Assembly: GCA_907163375.1 (NCBI GenBank) | Contig: CAJQUW010012972.1 | Location: 788,538-852,537, forward strand | Length of the DNA stretch: 64,000 bases | Reading direction: 5' to 3' | Origin: Prostheceraeus crozeri | Lineage: Eukaryota > Platyhelminthes > Polycladida > Euryleptidae | Shown: in pieces, positions 1 through 12,231 of the stretch | Numbering within the stretch: position 1 is the first letter of the stretch | Layout: each line of letters opens with the position of its first letter | Notes under the pieces: generated by a model | What the model was told of the DNA's origin: nothing | The model's input: the letters and a program-made list of their open reading frames with translations, nothing else | Databases searched by the model: none | Program-made: the position numbers and the translations under genes

Positions 1-2389
1 AACGAAAGTCGGGCCAAATTTGAGATGGTGCTATCAACTAATTCTCGAGACGAACTTCAGATTTCTTCAGATGAAGTGGATATGGATGTCGATAGTTACC
101 ATTTCATATGACTCCTCAGAAAGTAAAGAGAGTCAAGCTGCTGCAGCTCTTCTAACGTTTGATGTCCCAGATAATTATTTTTTTGTTGATTTGCAGTGCT
201 GCCATATTTCTTGTAGTCATCCTATATTTCTGATACAGCAAATGTACATTTCAGAATCTGACAACAAATATTCAGTGAACAATTATTTGCAGTATTTTGC
301 TTCTCGTAGGCGTGAGTGTGCTGAATCGTGATCAGCCACACGTGCTTCATTTTGTTATCATCGAATACATCCATCTCAATCAAGAATAATCTGGTTACCT
401 TAGGTCCATTCAGAGATTTACTTGCTATCAGCCAACCACATCGAATCTCCTGTCTAGTGCATGTCGCTCTGCTTCTCAGTAAGCAGGAATCGGCAGTTGT
501 GACGTCATCATGAATCTTTGACATGAATTTGCAGGCAAACTAACGAGCAGATGAGTGTGACAGTGATAGGAAATCGTCTTAGTGTTTGAATGCTTTAATA
601 TTCAGGAATAAATGTCGTTTCTGAAATTGACCGAACTCCACCTGTAGGACTAGTTGGATTGGGATTTCTGCAAAGACGGCTGGGAGCATTGACTACATGG
701 CATCTACCATGTTGAAGAATATGTGTGTTCGGTCCTTTGAAGTGGTGTGGAGGGTGGAGTTCGATAGCTCTGGTGATGAGATTTAGTCTGATGGTAGAAT
801 GGGACCAAAGTTGCTTAGGATTGGCAGGATCGAGATTTCCGCAAAGATGGCTGGGAGCATTGGCTGTATGTAGGCTTAAAAAAACATTGCTTATTTTAAA
901 ACACAATTTTAAAGCATGCTGTTTTTTAAAAAATCCTGTTTCTTTGTTTATTTTTGTTTTTTTGAGAATTTCTCATTATTTTTTTCAGGCATTTCATCCA
1001 ACTTTCGATTAAAGAAACTAATGATCGAAGTATAGATATTATTATAGTTATCCTAATATCAACTGCTATGTGCTTTCATTGGTATTTGGGGATCATTTCA
1101 TGGTTGTGATGTACTTTCGAGACATATAAATAACATTTTTCTTTTGGTATTGATATTCAGTAGTCTGAGCTCCTAATCTAATGCGAGTGTAACTCACTCG
1201 CGCGAGCATAGCAGTTAACAACTCGACGGAGCTTGTTATGTCATTAGAGGACCGAAGCCAGTCAGATTTCAGTAGGTAGCCTAGACTGATGAGGTCTTTC
1301 ATTCCTGTCTGTCAATCAATTATCGATCGCTGAGATGCAGTCGTGTTTCAGTCTGCAATAAACCGATTCTATTATTGAAATCATCTACTTGAATAGTCCC
1401 AGTTTCCCAATTATTTGATGACAGAGACAGCTGACAGATACGAGATCGATATCGAGATGGACATCGGATCTAACACCGGATGCATCTCTCGGAGTAGTTT
1501 TAGGCAATGTAAAAAGCGGGATGACTGCGGTTTTTGTTTGTTTGGAGGCAGATACGGACGCGGCCGCGGGTTGCAACTTAACATTCATTAAATTTCTAAA
1601 AAACTATCTTGGAGAAACGTCAGCATGACAGCAAAAGGGAAGCAAACGGAAATTTGATGCGTGTAGACCGACCGAAGAGATGCTAAATCCTATGAAAGCA
1701 AATGTAGCTCGGTGATGTGGTATATTTAGCTTCTGTGCAGCAGAATTTCAGCTCAAAGTTCTTTTATTGTGTCTATTAAAAACCACCCATGACGTTGACG
1801 ACACATTGACTGGGTTGGACATTTTAAAAAACGTTACAAACTGATGACATAAAATACAATAAAACAATAAAAACACAAAATGCACACAAAGAAAAAACAT
1901 TGTTTTTTAACATAAGCTTCATTCCATCTATATTGAATTTTTAACATCTTTATTGAAAATGGTGGTGTCTTAGTGTTGTGAAGTGGATGGAAGGGGGAGG
2001 TCGACAGCTATGGTGATGAAATTTGTTGTGATGGTGAAGTGAGACCTAGGTATCCAGTTCTTAAGAACAGGGACCTTTGAGCTGGAAGCTGCAACGACGT
2101 CGCTGCTAGTCTCTGACGTACTTACCACATATGCTTGAACACTAAAACAATTTCCACTTATTTGGTGCACATTTGTGTGAAGTAGGGTTGAATTCGGGTC
2201 GGGTACGCGGGTCCATCCGATTCCTGCGGGTCCAGGTTTGTTCGGGTCCGCCGGGTTCAGCGCACCAGGTCCATGAACCCGGACTGATAATTTTCTATTC
2301 TGTAATATTACTCTAATATTACATGGCCGCTGGCACTTGTAAAATTGTTGTAAAATGTTTATGAGAGATCTGGAGATTGAGGATTTGTA
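1..2389. other. Unassigned flank with a degenerate dispersed repeat
   Basis: No convincing gene was found. Two related segments lie about 180 bp apart near 640-700 and 800-870 (each contains a 'GGCTGGGAGCATTG' core). A segment at 735-790 resembles 1975-2040 (GAAGTGG..GGAGG..TCGA.AGCT.TGGTGATGA). The short ORFs here look like translation shadows: no domains, low-complexity composition and no splice context that I could support. Confidence 0.4.
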
Positions 2390-3782
2390 CCGTAAAACGG
2401 GGGAACTTGGAACATGCGGGGTAACTTGGAACAGTATATCAGAAACGTATATTATTTGATCATCTTGCTCTGTCAATGTGTAGCAAATAAGTTAATATCT
2501 GTTAATAAGAACTACTCTCACCCATGGTATGCTATAAAGCACAAAATCTATATGAAGGGTGGACTCAAGGAGGCCCAAAAGGCACAGTCTATGCAGTAGC
2601 CAAATCAGGTTGGTTTGAAATGCAAACTTTCGAAATTTGGTTTATCGATGTATTTCTCAAGACTGTCCGCAGAAGACTTGGAAGAAAGCTACTAGTCGGA
2701 GACAATTCGGCAAGTCACTTTTCTCCCAAAGTTATGCAGCTGGGTAAGACTCATGACATCTATTTTACTGCTCTCCCACCTAGCACAACGCATATTCTGC
2801 AGCCCCTCGACGTTGCTGTATTTCATCCGATGAAATTGATTTAGAGAGAGATTCTTCGCAATTTCCGCAAGGAGACCAGAAGACCGGGGCCTTTTCCAAA
2901 AGAACACTTCGCAATAATGCTGTCAGAGCTGTGGCAAAAGATGAAAATAAAAAATATAGCCAAGAACCTGATCTCTGGCTTTCGTTGTACTGGTCTTAGT
3001 CCAATTAACAGAGCAGATCCTCTAACACGCCTTCCAGGTGGGACAGGCCTGACGAGTTGCGAAGTTGGCAGAAATCTAGACCAGGCTCTTGTGAAGATCC
3101 TACAATCTAACAGAGGTCAAGTTCAGGAAAAGAAAAGAAGAGGACCGAAGATTTCCCCGGGCCTGGATCTCTCAATATCTACTACAAATGAGACTGATGT
3201 ATCGGGATACATCATCATCGGGATATCTAATAGGCCTACATCCTCCTGACCCCTTCAAGGAAGCAGTGGAAACCGTAGCCGTGTAGAAACAGAGATATCA
3301 GAGGAAACACAAAGTGAACAATCATCTTCTGAATCTGAAGAGGAGGATGAAGATTGTCAAGAGGACGATCTTTGTTATTTCTGCCAATGTTCTTACGTGA
3401 CGTATTCAGGGTATGATTGGATTCAGTGCATTCAATGCCACCATTGGATATGTGGTAACTGCAATGAGAGATCAACTGACATCCATTTTCAGTGTAAAGA
3501 TTGTTTGAAATGAAAATATGGACTCTATATGGCGCTATTTTGCAGCTCTTTCATTGAATTGTTATTTGTGTTCCAAGTTACCCCATGTTTCCAAAAAATA
3601 TAATGATTTTGAACTTGTAATGTTTTAAATTCTCGTAAAAATTATTAGATGTGAAATATATTATTTTGAAGATAATATACAACCTGCGGTTTATGTAAAG
3701 TTTCGTTTCTCTGAGATAATGGCTTTTATGATTAATATTATGAAAACTATCAAAAACCGTTCCAAGTTCCCCCGTTTTACGG
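2390..3782 (+). mobile_element. pogo/Tigger-like DNA transposon, short and decayed
   Basis: Terminal inverted repeats of about 25 bp start CCGTAAAACGGGGGAACTTG at 2390 and end with the reverse complement at 3782. They are flanked by TA (2388-2389 and 3783-3784), the target-site duplication expected for the Tc1/mariner-pogo superfamily. Subterminal repeats of the GGTAACTTGGAAC type lie just inside each end. The interior holds remnants of a DDE_1-type transposase and a cysteine-rich tail. At 1,393 bp it is too short for a full transposase plus DNA-binding domains, so it is probably an internally deleted copy. Confidence 0.85.
2524..3513 (+). pseudogene. pogo-type (DDE_1) transposase remnant with C-terminal zinc-binding tail
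   Basis: The first readable part (2524-2841) matches the end of a DDE_1 catalytic domain: a GDNSASHFS segment holding the second catalytic Asp, then LPPSTTHILQPLDVAVF. The frame stops with TAG at 2842, just after HPMKLI. It resumes at 2845 as a helical segment and at 2917-3249 in frame (LWQKMKIKNIAKNLISGF, CTGLSPINRADPL). A further open stretch near 3300-3513 encodes an acidic run and a CYFC...C..C...C..C cluster resembling the PHD/RING-like tails of some jerky/pogo transposases. The N-terminal helix-turn-helix and the first catalytic Asp are missing. It is not expected to be active. Confidence 0.75.
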
Positions 3783-3784
3783 TA

Positions 3785-5080
3785 TGTATAAATTGTATGT
3801 ACTACACCACAGTACATGACACCAACTAATGTCACTTTCTCAAAAAGAACTTGCGTTGGAGCTGGATCTCTTTCAGCGTGCTACTTGGCGCACTGACGTT
3901 TTAATCAGATGAAGTACAGGAATGGGAGAATATAGCTATTTGTAAAATGCCTTGAAAAACGCAAAACGTGCAATTTTCATAGGCATAGGCATATGGGCCC
4001 ATGCTTACCATAAAAATAAACAATTTCTTGAAAAACAAATTGGATTTGCTTGGTTTTAGATTTATTTTTTTTCATAGCTAGACAATGTAGCCAGTTACAG
4101 TGAATATCAAATTAATTACTTTGCGCAAAATACATCTTGAACACGGTACCGCATACTGCTCTATGTGAAAAAACTCTCATCTAGGTAGCCAATTCTTTGA
4201 ATTTGAATAAGAAGTTCCAACAAAAGGGCTGACATACTCGTATATAGGCCTACTGTACTCTATTTAAGATTTCATTGTGATAATCAGTATTGATTATTGG
4301 GCCTAAATTACAATTAATAAGATCGATGGATGTAGCACGTACAAGGCCTATAGCTATTGTCAAACTAGGCCTATCCCTCAAGTATTGAAAGTCACTACAT
4401 TGGAGTCAGATCGCTTAGAGTTAGCTTGAAGTCAATATCTTCGGTTGTGAATGTGCAATAGGCCAAAGTTTAGGCCACTTATTCATTTGCATCTGCAAGC
4501 AAGATTAGGCCTAGGCCATAATACACAGGCCTAATACAATGCAAGTAGCCTAATATTTATACCGGTATACCGCAAGGAGGCGCAGTCAATCGATTCCGCT
4601 TGATTTATCGTGCGACGGAATCAATAGCGCGATTTGTTTTTGCTAAATGACTTCTCAGTGAAATTTGCTTGATGAGGAAAAAATAGGATATTTTCCTGTT
4701 CTCTCGTTCAACATTTGAAATAATCCCACTGAACGGAAATGTGACACCTATGTGTAGCACCTATGTGCAGTTGCTAACCCTATGATCTAGCTAGGATAAT
4801 ACAGAGTTATCGTGTGACGCGACATTTTCATTCTCACACCACAGTAAATCTTTATGGGAATCCTGGGAAATTCCCACACATCGCAAGAATGAGATCTTTC
4901 TATACAAAAGCATTAAGCATGTTTCACACGACTAATGCGAATGCGAAACTTGGGAAATGCAAATACTAAACAGCAAAAAGCGTCGACCAAACGCTAGTCG
5001 ACACATGTTGCGCACTCTGTCGGCGTCTTAATAGCCACAACCTCGAGTACAACAAAGGCGGATTGAGGACACCAGATTAT
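3785..5080. other. Gene-free stretch
   Basis: No ORF with recognisable content. The segment at 4210-4570 is rich in AGGCCTA/TAGGCCTA words, which recur at many places outside the Polinton (for example 36.2, 36.6, 37.2 and 44.7 kb) and look like a genome-wide repeat property of this species. Confidence 0.4.
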
Positions 5081-5084
5081 GTTG

Positions 5085-5405
5085 TCCAATTGTTCACAAA
5101 TGCTTGATGGGATCAGCACCAGGTTATCTGCAAAGTGAAATTCAACTTCATGAACCTCGCAGAGCGAACTTGAGGAGTTATTTGCATAACAGCAGTTCTC
5201 TTAACCAACATCACTCACGGCGATCGCAAATTTTCATTTGTTGTTGCAGCTTGCTGGAATGAACTGCCAGCTGACATCCGCCCCCTCTCCAATACCATTC
5301 ATTTCAAAAAGATTCTAGAAAGCCATTTGTTTAAGAAATTTCTAACCATTTAGAACTTTTTTGTGAAAGCGGGATATAAATATATGAATTATTATTATTA
5401 TCTTC
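5085..5405 (+). mobile_element. LINE (L2/CR1-type) 3' end fragment
   Basis: One frame at 5235-5352 reads SFVVAACWNELPADIRPLSN and then a FKK..ESHLFKKF segment before a stop, which is the typical C-terminus of L2/CR1/jockey-like ORF2 proteins. The stop is followed by an ATT-rich tail (TTATTATTATTA at 5390-5401), typical of the 3' microsatellite ends of such LINEs. The upstream part (5085-5234) is frameshifted. Function is lost. Confidence 0.65.
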
Positions 5406-5537
5406 CAAATGAGTGCCTAATGATGAAATGGGGAAGGCATTTAACCAAGCACCAGATTCCGGACATTTCGCTGCAAGCGAACGAGCTCTGTCTACCTTGT
5501 TTGCATTTTTCAACAGATTATTGAAAATCTCAATTTG

Positions 5538-6081
5538 TCAAATGTAGTCCCAGGATTTTTGATGTCCGAATGTCTCTTTGGTTAGTAACGACCTATCAGA
5601 ATCTTGCCGTATTTTCAGCAGCTCATCGATCAAGGGAGAATTGGGTCTATAAGCAAACTGAAATTCATCATAATTATCTATCAAATCGTCATAAAAATAC
5701 TTCAACACAACATGTTTACAGAGTTTGCTCACAATTGGTAAAAGTGATATAGGCCAAAATTCATCACGTTTGATCGGTACAGTTTTCGCGATTTGGCACA
5801 CATTTGCGATTTTCCAACAATCTGGGACAATTCCTTTGTCAAGTGAAAGATTGAAAAGATTACATAATAGTAAGCATAATGAATGATTCGGTAGATATTT
5901 TCATCATTACAGGAAGGATACCATCACTACCAGGCGATTTGTCAATTTTTAAGTTTTTTAGTTGTTTGAGAACTTGAGGATTGGTGCACATAGGTAGAGT
6001 AGTACAGTTGTCTATTGGGAGAAGTGGAAACTGATGACTTGCTTCAAAGCTACTAGCGAAATTTCGGTTTATGCAATCCAC
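5538..6081 (-). pseudogene. LINE reverse transcriptase fragment, broken
   Basis: On the minus strand, 6081-5860 carries LKIDKSPGSDGI, the N-terminal RT block of CR1/jockey-like LINEs. Then 5801-5538 carries FWPISLLPIVSKLCKHVV and DEFQFAYRPN, which are RT blocks 1-2. The two parts are out of frame with each other. The catalytic YADD region is absent, so this is a truncated relic. Its orientation is opposite to the adjacent LINE 3' end, so the two come from separate insertions or a rearrangement. Confidence 0.75.
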
Positions 6082-6379
6082 CGCTTCGTAAACATCAGAA
6101 TATAATCAGATTATCTTACTGATTGGATTGTCTTCTTTTTTCCACGAATGTCTTTACCCCACACTAGTGGTCGTACGCAGAAATTTTCCATTTTTCAGGC
6201 AGAGACGCAAAATTCACGCAGTGGCTTATATATGTACTGTACATGTGCATATACATGTGCAGATATATAGGCCGATGAGGATCTATGTAATACCTCGCAT
6301 GGTTTATTGATGGTTAGACGTCACTACTTCCCTATTCTGAAATCTTTGACGGTGCTGACATAGTCAGACTTTTATTTGG

Positions 6380-6505
6380 AGCGCTGTGATGTTTTAGCCC
6401 GGATGCCATTCAAGCTGACTTCCCGTGACACTTTCGGGGCTCTTTGACAGGACCGGAAGATCGCTAGCCAAAGCACTTAACCACTGCGCCACGGAGACTG
6501 TATCG
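6380..6505 (-). mobile_element. tRNA-derived SINE head, relic
   Basis: Reverse complement of 6440-6500 reads CTCCGTGGCGCAGTGGTTAA, a tRNA 5' half with a good RNA polymerase III A box (TGGCGCAGTGG). The B-box side (GGTCCTGTCAAAG) is poor and no cloverleaf can be closed, so it is a SINE head and not a functional tRNA gene. Confidence 0.6.
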
Positions 6506-6509
6506 GCGC

Positions 6510-7915
6510 AGGGCCAGTAGTAGTGGTGGCTGTATGGCTCATGTCTAAAATGATGGAATCGCAAAGTGAAAGTTGCCTCAGTATATATGGGTCAATTCAC
6601 TTGAATAGATTGTCATAATATCAATTATTAGTCTTGATTTGAACAACTGTAGTGCATATTGTATTAATTTAAAATTATTGTGTTACAAGGCTATGTGCAT
6701 TTATGATTCACTTCCTTTACATTGAAGTAGAATAATGGCGACATCTCTAGATGTACATGTCGAATTTTTGGAAAATTTTATACCTAGAAGCATGGAAATA
6801 TACATGAACATGTACGTGACATTAAATGCTATCTAAAATACATTATCTACCCATCCTTCAAAGTAATAAATACCTTCGCCTGTAATTATATTGTCACCAC
6901 TTGCAACAGGCATTGGTATATTAGCCATGAAACCTACATGGCGAGGATGCAAATAAACCTCTAAGTTACATGACACATGAAAAAACCTTAACTCCAACAT
7001 AAACATTCTTCAAAAACTGTGATTTATAAAAATCAGTTAAGTGTGGAGAATAAGTCTAGGTAGTTAAGAATATGAAAATTCTAAAATTGATAATAAGATA
7101 GAAAAACAAGTACATGTAGTGAACAAAACCTTCAAGAAACAAAATTATCGAAGTCTTGAAATCGTAATGTTGAAATCTTGATACAAAGAAATATATGAAT
7201 GCAAATCTACTGGGGGGGGGAGTTGGGGCACGCTGCGGGCATCTCAATTTTTGCGAACAGTAGGCATTCGTCCGCGGGCATGGGCGATCGTCGTAGAATA
7301 AAAGATCCCTAACGATTTACTGCAACCGTTTCAAAATAATGGTTCGCCATCGAAGCGAGGTTTAAGGGGTTTCTCTTACCATACTTCCGGAGCGTTGATT
7401 TTCTAAAACTGTGACAATCCATTGAACACAGTGATCTCGCATACCCCGTGGACTAATAGTATGGACTTTCTGAAGTATATGAATGAATATATGAATTGTT
7501 CTTCTTTTCCAAAGCTTGTAAAACATCTCAACAAATGAGGGCCAAACAAAGGAGAATAAAAAGCACAGTGCGATATGAATAAAAGGTATCCTTTATTGAT
7601 TTTGAAATTAACAGGAAACTATCCGTGTGAGAAATACTTCATTAAATCTCCTCCTAGGAATGAGAACAAATTTCATTAACCAGCGAGTTTCAAATACTGT
7701 CAAGAATCGTGGAGGTTTCAGCAAACAGCTGTTGTGACAGACGGGATACTGCGATCAAATAAACAGTGAGTCATTTGTTTCAAATAAAAGCTTCATTTTC
7801 AAACAATGGGTTGTCAAATTCAGCCAGATGAATATTAAGCCAATGTAATTCTCTGCAGAAATTTTCTGTAGAAATTTGAGGTAATGGACGGAGTCATTAT
7901 AGCAATCAGACTTGT
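6510..7915. other. Gene-free stretch
   Basis: Nothing supportable was seen apart from a G9 run near 7213 and short low-complexity AT tracts. No coding domain was recognised on either strand. Confidence 0.4.
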
Positions 7916-7919
7916 GTCA

Positions 7920-8650
7920 ATTACTCACGAAATGTAATTGATTACAATCACTAATTACATCTTCATCAATGTAATTAATTACAATTACTAATTACTCCGT
8001 TTCACTTCAATTACCTTGCAATTATTTTAGATAATTGCAAGAATTGCACTATTCGTTTTTCCAACATTTATTTTTCTGGGCGGATATGCAAAGGTCAATC
8101 ACAACTGCTCCCCAGAATACAGACCACGCTTGTAGCTTTGATGTAAAATTGCCACCTTTTTATTCCCCTCAAGTGCTTTCGCCTCACATATTGATATCGA
8201 GACCTGTGGCTTATAGGAGACTTTATTACGACTGCAATAATAACCGCTAAGGTTTAAATTGACTTGAAGATTGAAGCTGTGCTTTCTTGAAGAACTCATG
8301 TGCTTGACATTTCCCGAAGGGAAATTAATTGTACTTGTTTTCTGATATACATTTTCCGATCAGCAAATAGAGGGAGAAAGAATATCACAACATCGGCGCC
8401 TAATTTAGATGTTGACAATTAGTTTCTTCGAAAAATGTCTGATACTAGTTGTACATCCGGTGCACATCTAAGTATTTGAATGAAAATTTCTGATTGTAAA
8501 GTATGAGTAATTGCAATTACATCTCAATTACATGGCCAAAAATATAATTGATTACAATTACAAATAGCTCATCAGAAAATGTAATTGATTACAAATGCTA
8601 ATTACAGTAATGGCAATTGCAATTGCGTATTTGTAATCGCAATTACAGCT
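7920..8650. repeat. AATTAC-rich repeat pair, possible non-autonomous transposon
   Basis: Two clusters of GTAATTGATTACAATTA-type words lie at about 7920-8040 and 8500-8650 and flank roughly 460 bp of unrelated sequence. The words are near-palindromic, so orientation is ambiguous. The layout resembles terminal regions of a small hAT-like or similar non-autonomous element, but no clean ends or target duplication were found. Confidence 0.4.
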
Positions 8651-9846
8651 ACAACAGAAGTCTGATAGCAACGACATATTGTTCATTTATATTCAAAAGT
8701 CATGAATTCAACTAATTCAAACTGAATTCCACAAATTACCATGGTTTGCTTGGTTCATTGCATGGCGCAAGAATTGAATGAACGACAAGGCATTTATTCG
8801 AGTTTAATTCGGTAGACGGACATTGGTAATCACAAGAATGAATGTTTCTTGAATTGAATGAGAAAATGTGACGATGTAAAAAGCACCTGAGAAAAGCAGC
8901 GCATTGCAAGGAACATCTTCAGTAAGCAAAAGTTGCAAATGGAAGTGATACGTAATCCGGAAAAATGGCAGGATTTATTTCTGACAAATGATGAATGTGA
9001 TTAGAATTTGCCAATTGATGTCTTGTAGAAATCTTATTAAGAAAACAGATCGATATTCATATGTCGATATTCGATATTCGAACTTTTATATGGATGTATT
9101 TAACATATTGGTTAAATTATATATGTAGTTAGTTTTTATTCCTTTAGAGTGGAAGGTTTGTGCTGACGAAAAGCTTTGAAAATATTATTGGATGAATAGA
9201 AGACGTTAATAAACTACAATCATCCAAAGTTTAATTGTTCATGCAATACAGTAATATGAGATTTGTCTATGAAAACCTATAAGAACATCGGTTTTTATTG
9301 TTTAAAACAGTACGCATTGCAGATGCATCCATCAACTGTGTCCGCACACAACATTTAATTACAGAAAAACATGAAGATTAAAGCGTAATGGGAACATTAA
9401 CAGCTTACAAGTTTATCGCAGTCGCCAATTTAGCCCAGCCTTTGGATCCATTTGATCTGCATAATTAGGAGAAAACAAATTATTGTTCAAAAAGCACTGA
9501 GAACCTTCAAATTATAATTAAAAGCTTTTTAAAGATCGTTCTGGTCAATAGCGTATACTAAAAATGGTTGATTGGGTTACAGACCCAAGAGATCAGACTA
9601 CTCATTGCTTCATTTAATTTATTGGAATAGTTGTTTTTTCAACACTATTATCGGTGATTAATAACAGTGATTCATCAGCTGCACTTGTACAATTGGATAA
9701 TTTGATTTTTGCAGTTTATGTTGAACTCTAACATTCACTTGGTGGAGCTACTGGGAAAACATAATCTTTCACGATAGCCATTTAGTCGCACGTTGCAAGG
9801 CACTTTCCGTTTCATCGTTAACCCAAGGAGGTCTAGATATCTATAC
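8651..9846. other. Gene-free stretch
   Basis: No coding or repeat feature that I can support. Confidence 0.4.
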
Positions 9847-12231
9847 CTTTTCAACATTAAATTGAGAATAGTCCAGACTGAATTGAGAACAGCCAAAATT
9901 GAAATGGGAATAGTCGAGATTGAAATGAGAATAGTCAATATCAAAATGAGAATAGTCAAAATTAAAATGAGAATTTATTTTTTATGATTTTTCCCTACTT
10001 TTGACAGTTTATCCTTACTAAAATCATACACAAGACAGGTCAAGACGGTAGGGGAGGATATCTGGATGTTGATAATGACTGTAGTTCATGGTTTTTACCA
10101 TAAGTACGTTTATGAATCTCACTATCTTAATTTCAAAGAATGATGTATATGCACTATATAAAGTATATCAATACAAGGTGTTTATGCGTTTACCTTACGT
10201 ATAATGCTTCGGTTTTTCAACGATAGGTTTCTCTACTATATGATCTAAATGAAAATTAAGCCTACTTGCAATCGAGAGTATTTAAAACGTTCATCAGATT
10301 CATGAAAGAACAATCCTTCTTGTTTTTGATCAATTAACCTTTCCTCACACTGTAATGACAGCACAGTGACTGGTCTTCCTCAGGCATTTTCTTTCAAGAT
10401 TATACTAAAACGATTGGTGATATGATAATTCTTTTCGTGAGAATTCTGTCTGATGTGCATTTTAAGCATAGATATCTAGAACTCGACATAGGTATATAAG
10501 AATGACATGGTAGACAATTTGAGCAGAATCACCTAACCAGCTACTTCGCGGAGAGAACCTAAGCACAATGTCAGAGTCCCAGTACATGAAGAAGGTGGTT
10601 GCATCGGAGAAAAGGTCTCAGATTTTGGCCTCTCACAATACCGGTGGTGAATGGAGACAATTGGCTACAAGTTTAGATGTGAAAACGTCGACTGCATATC
10701 GATGGATTCGCGAAGGCGAAAAGTCTGACCGACGATGAGGAAACCGTCGTCTCAAACTGAACGATGATCATCGTCAGTTTCTGATCACGGGAATTGAGGA
10801 TGATCCAAGAGTAACTCTGAATGATTTGAATAATCAATTGAATTCAATATACAGCATCGTATTTTCAAAGGAATGCATTCGACAGCATTTAGATACGGCT
10901 CTATATACGTTGAAAGCTATACGTTTTGAACCAGAGAGGGCCAATAAGCAAGTTAACAAAGAAATGCGGAAACAATTTGCAACCGATCTTTTACATTATC
11001 AATCGATGAATTTGCCTGTCCTATTTATGGATGAAACAAACTTCAATCTCCATTTTACAAGGAAGGAGGGTCGGCTACTTCGAGGAACTCGATGTATAAC
11101 AATGGCTGCTGGAAGTCGATACCCAACGTACATCTCATTGGATGTAGCAGCAGTATCGGTTTGATACACCATGAAGCTCGACGAGAATCCTTCAAGAAAG
11201 AAGATGCCACAGAATGGTTCCGTGAATGTCTGAGACGTGCCAATGAAATCTACAACTCTATTGTTGTGTTGGTCTTGGACAATGCCCCATGCCATACCGG
11301 TCTTGATGATGTTATTCAGGAGGATGAGTTTCAGATGCATTTTATTTTGCGGCTAGCACCATACAGCCCGATGCCAAATCCAATCGAGCGAGCGTGCGTG
11401 GTCATGTTTAAAAGCCGCTGTGAAAAGCAAACTTGCAATGCGGATGCAGAGTATACTTTCCAACGATCATGCAGGCATCAGTCAAACTGAAGCGAGATTA
11501 CGACAGCTTGAGAGTGCAATAGTCAACTCAATACCAGAAATAACACCGAGCAAATGTGCGAATTTCGTGGCGTCCATCCAGAACCTACTCCCTAGTGTGT
11601 TGAACCTAGAGGACGTTCAGTTCTAAATAATTCAATTATGCAATTTACGTGTGTATGATTACAAACGAAAGCAATCTTTGGAAGCAGAATTCTTTTATTT
11701 GTTGTTCAAATGGGTGAGAGATTTATGAAATATAGGGTAAACTGCTGATTATCATTAGATTATACAGTACATGCTATGTCAATCAATTGATTCGCCGTCA
11801 TTAAATTACGTTTATTTAATGTTTATTATTTTTGCGTATTTTAATACAGGTAATTCTCCGAACGACAAAGTCGTGTTAGTTAAAAGAATGAAGCATCACA
11901 AGAAAGTAAACGCATAAACACCTTGTATTGATATACTTTATATAGTGCATATACATCATTCTTTGAAATTAAGATAGTGAGATTCATAAACGTACTTATG
12001 GTAAAAACCATGAACTACAGTCATTATCAACATCCAGATATCCTCCCCTACCGTCTTGACCTGTCTTGTGTATGATTTTAGTAAGGATAAACTGTCAAAA
12101 GTAGGGAAAAATCATAAAAAATAAATTCTCATTTTAATTTTGACTATTCTCATTTCAATCTCGACTATTCCCATTTCAATTTTGGCTGTTCTCAATTCAG
12201 TCTGGACTATTCTCAATTCAATGTTGAAAAG
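9847..12231 (+). mobile_element. IS630/Tc1-like DNA transposon with long TIRs
   Basis: Inverted repeats at 9847-10193 and 11906-12231 are near-identical. The left arm has one extra short internal unit. The outer part of each arm is a set of about 18-21 bp tandem units containing GAATAGTC, plausible transposase binding sites. A broken DDE transposase lies between them (10568-11626). No TA duplication is clear at the ends, so the boundaries may be off by a few bases. The high arm identity but broken gene suggests moderate age or cross-mobilisation. Confidence 0.85.
10568..11626 (+). pseudogene. Tc1/mariner (IS630)-type transposase, one stop and two frameshifts
   Basis: Starts at ATG 10568. The first about 55 residues form a helix-turn-helix (TSLDVKTSTAYRWIREGEK). 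An in-frame TGA follows at about 10736. The catalytic core shows MDETNF (first Asp), then after a frameshift near 11100-11160 VLDNAPCH (second Asp) and YSPMPNPIE (Glu). The last two catalytic residues are separated by 35 amino acids, fitting a DD35E spacing. A second frameshift near 11420 leads to the C-terminal helix ending at 11626. It is enclosed by the long TIRs. Non-functional as read. Confidence 0.85.

Noticed and set aside
1970..2476. 168-codon minus-strand frame
   Set aside because: It crosses the pogo TIR and the repeated GC-rich segment with a simple-sequence peptide; no support as a gene.
6440..6505. Functional tRNA gene on the minus strand
   Set aside because: The A box is good but the B box and the T-arm do not form; a SINE head is the better reading.
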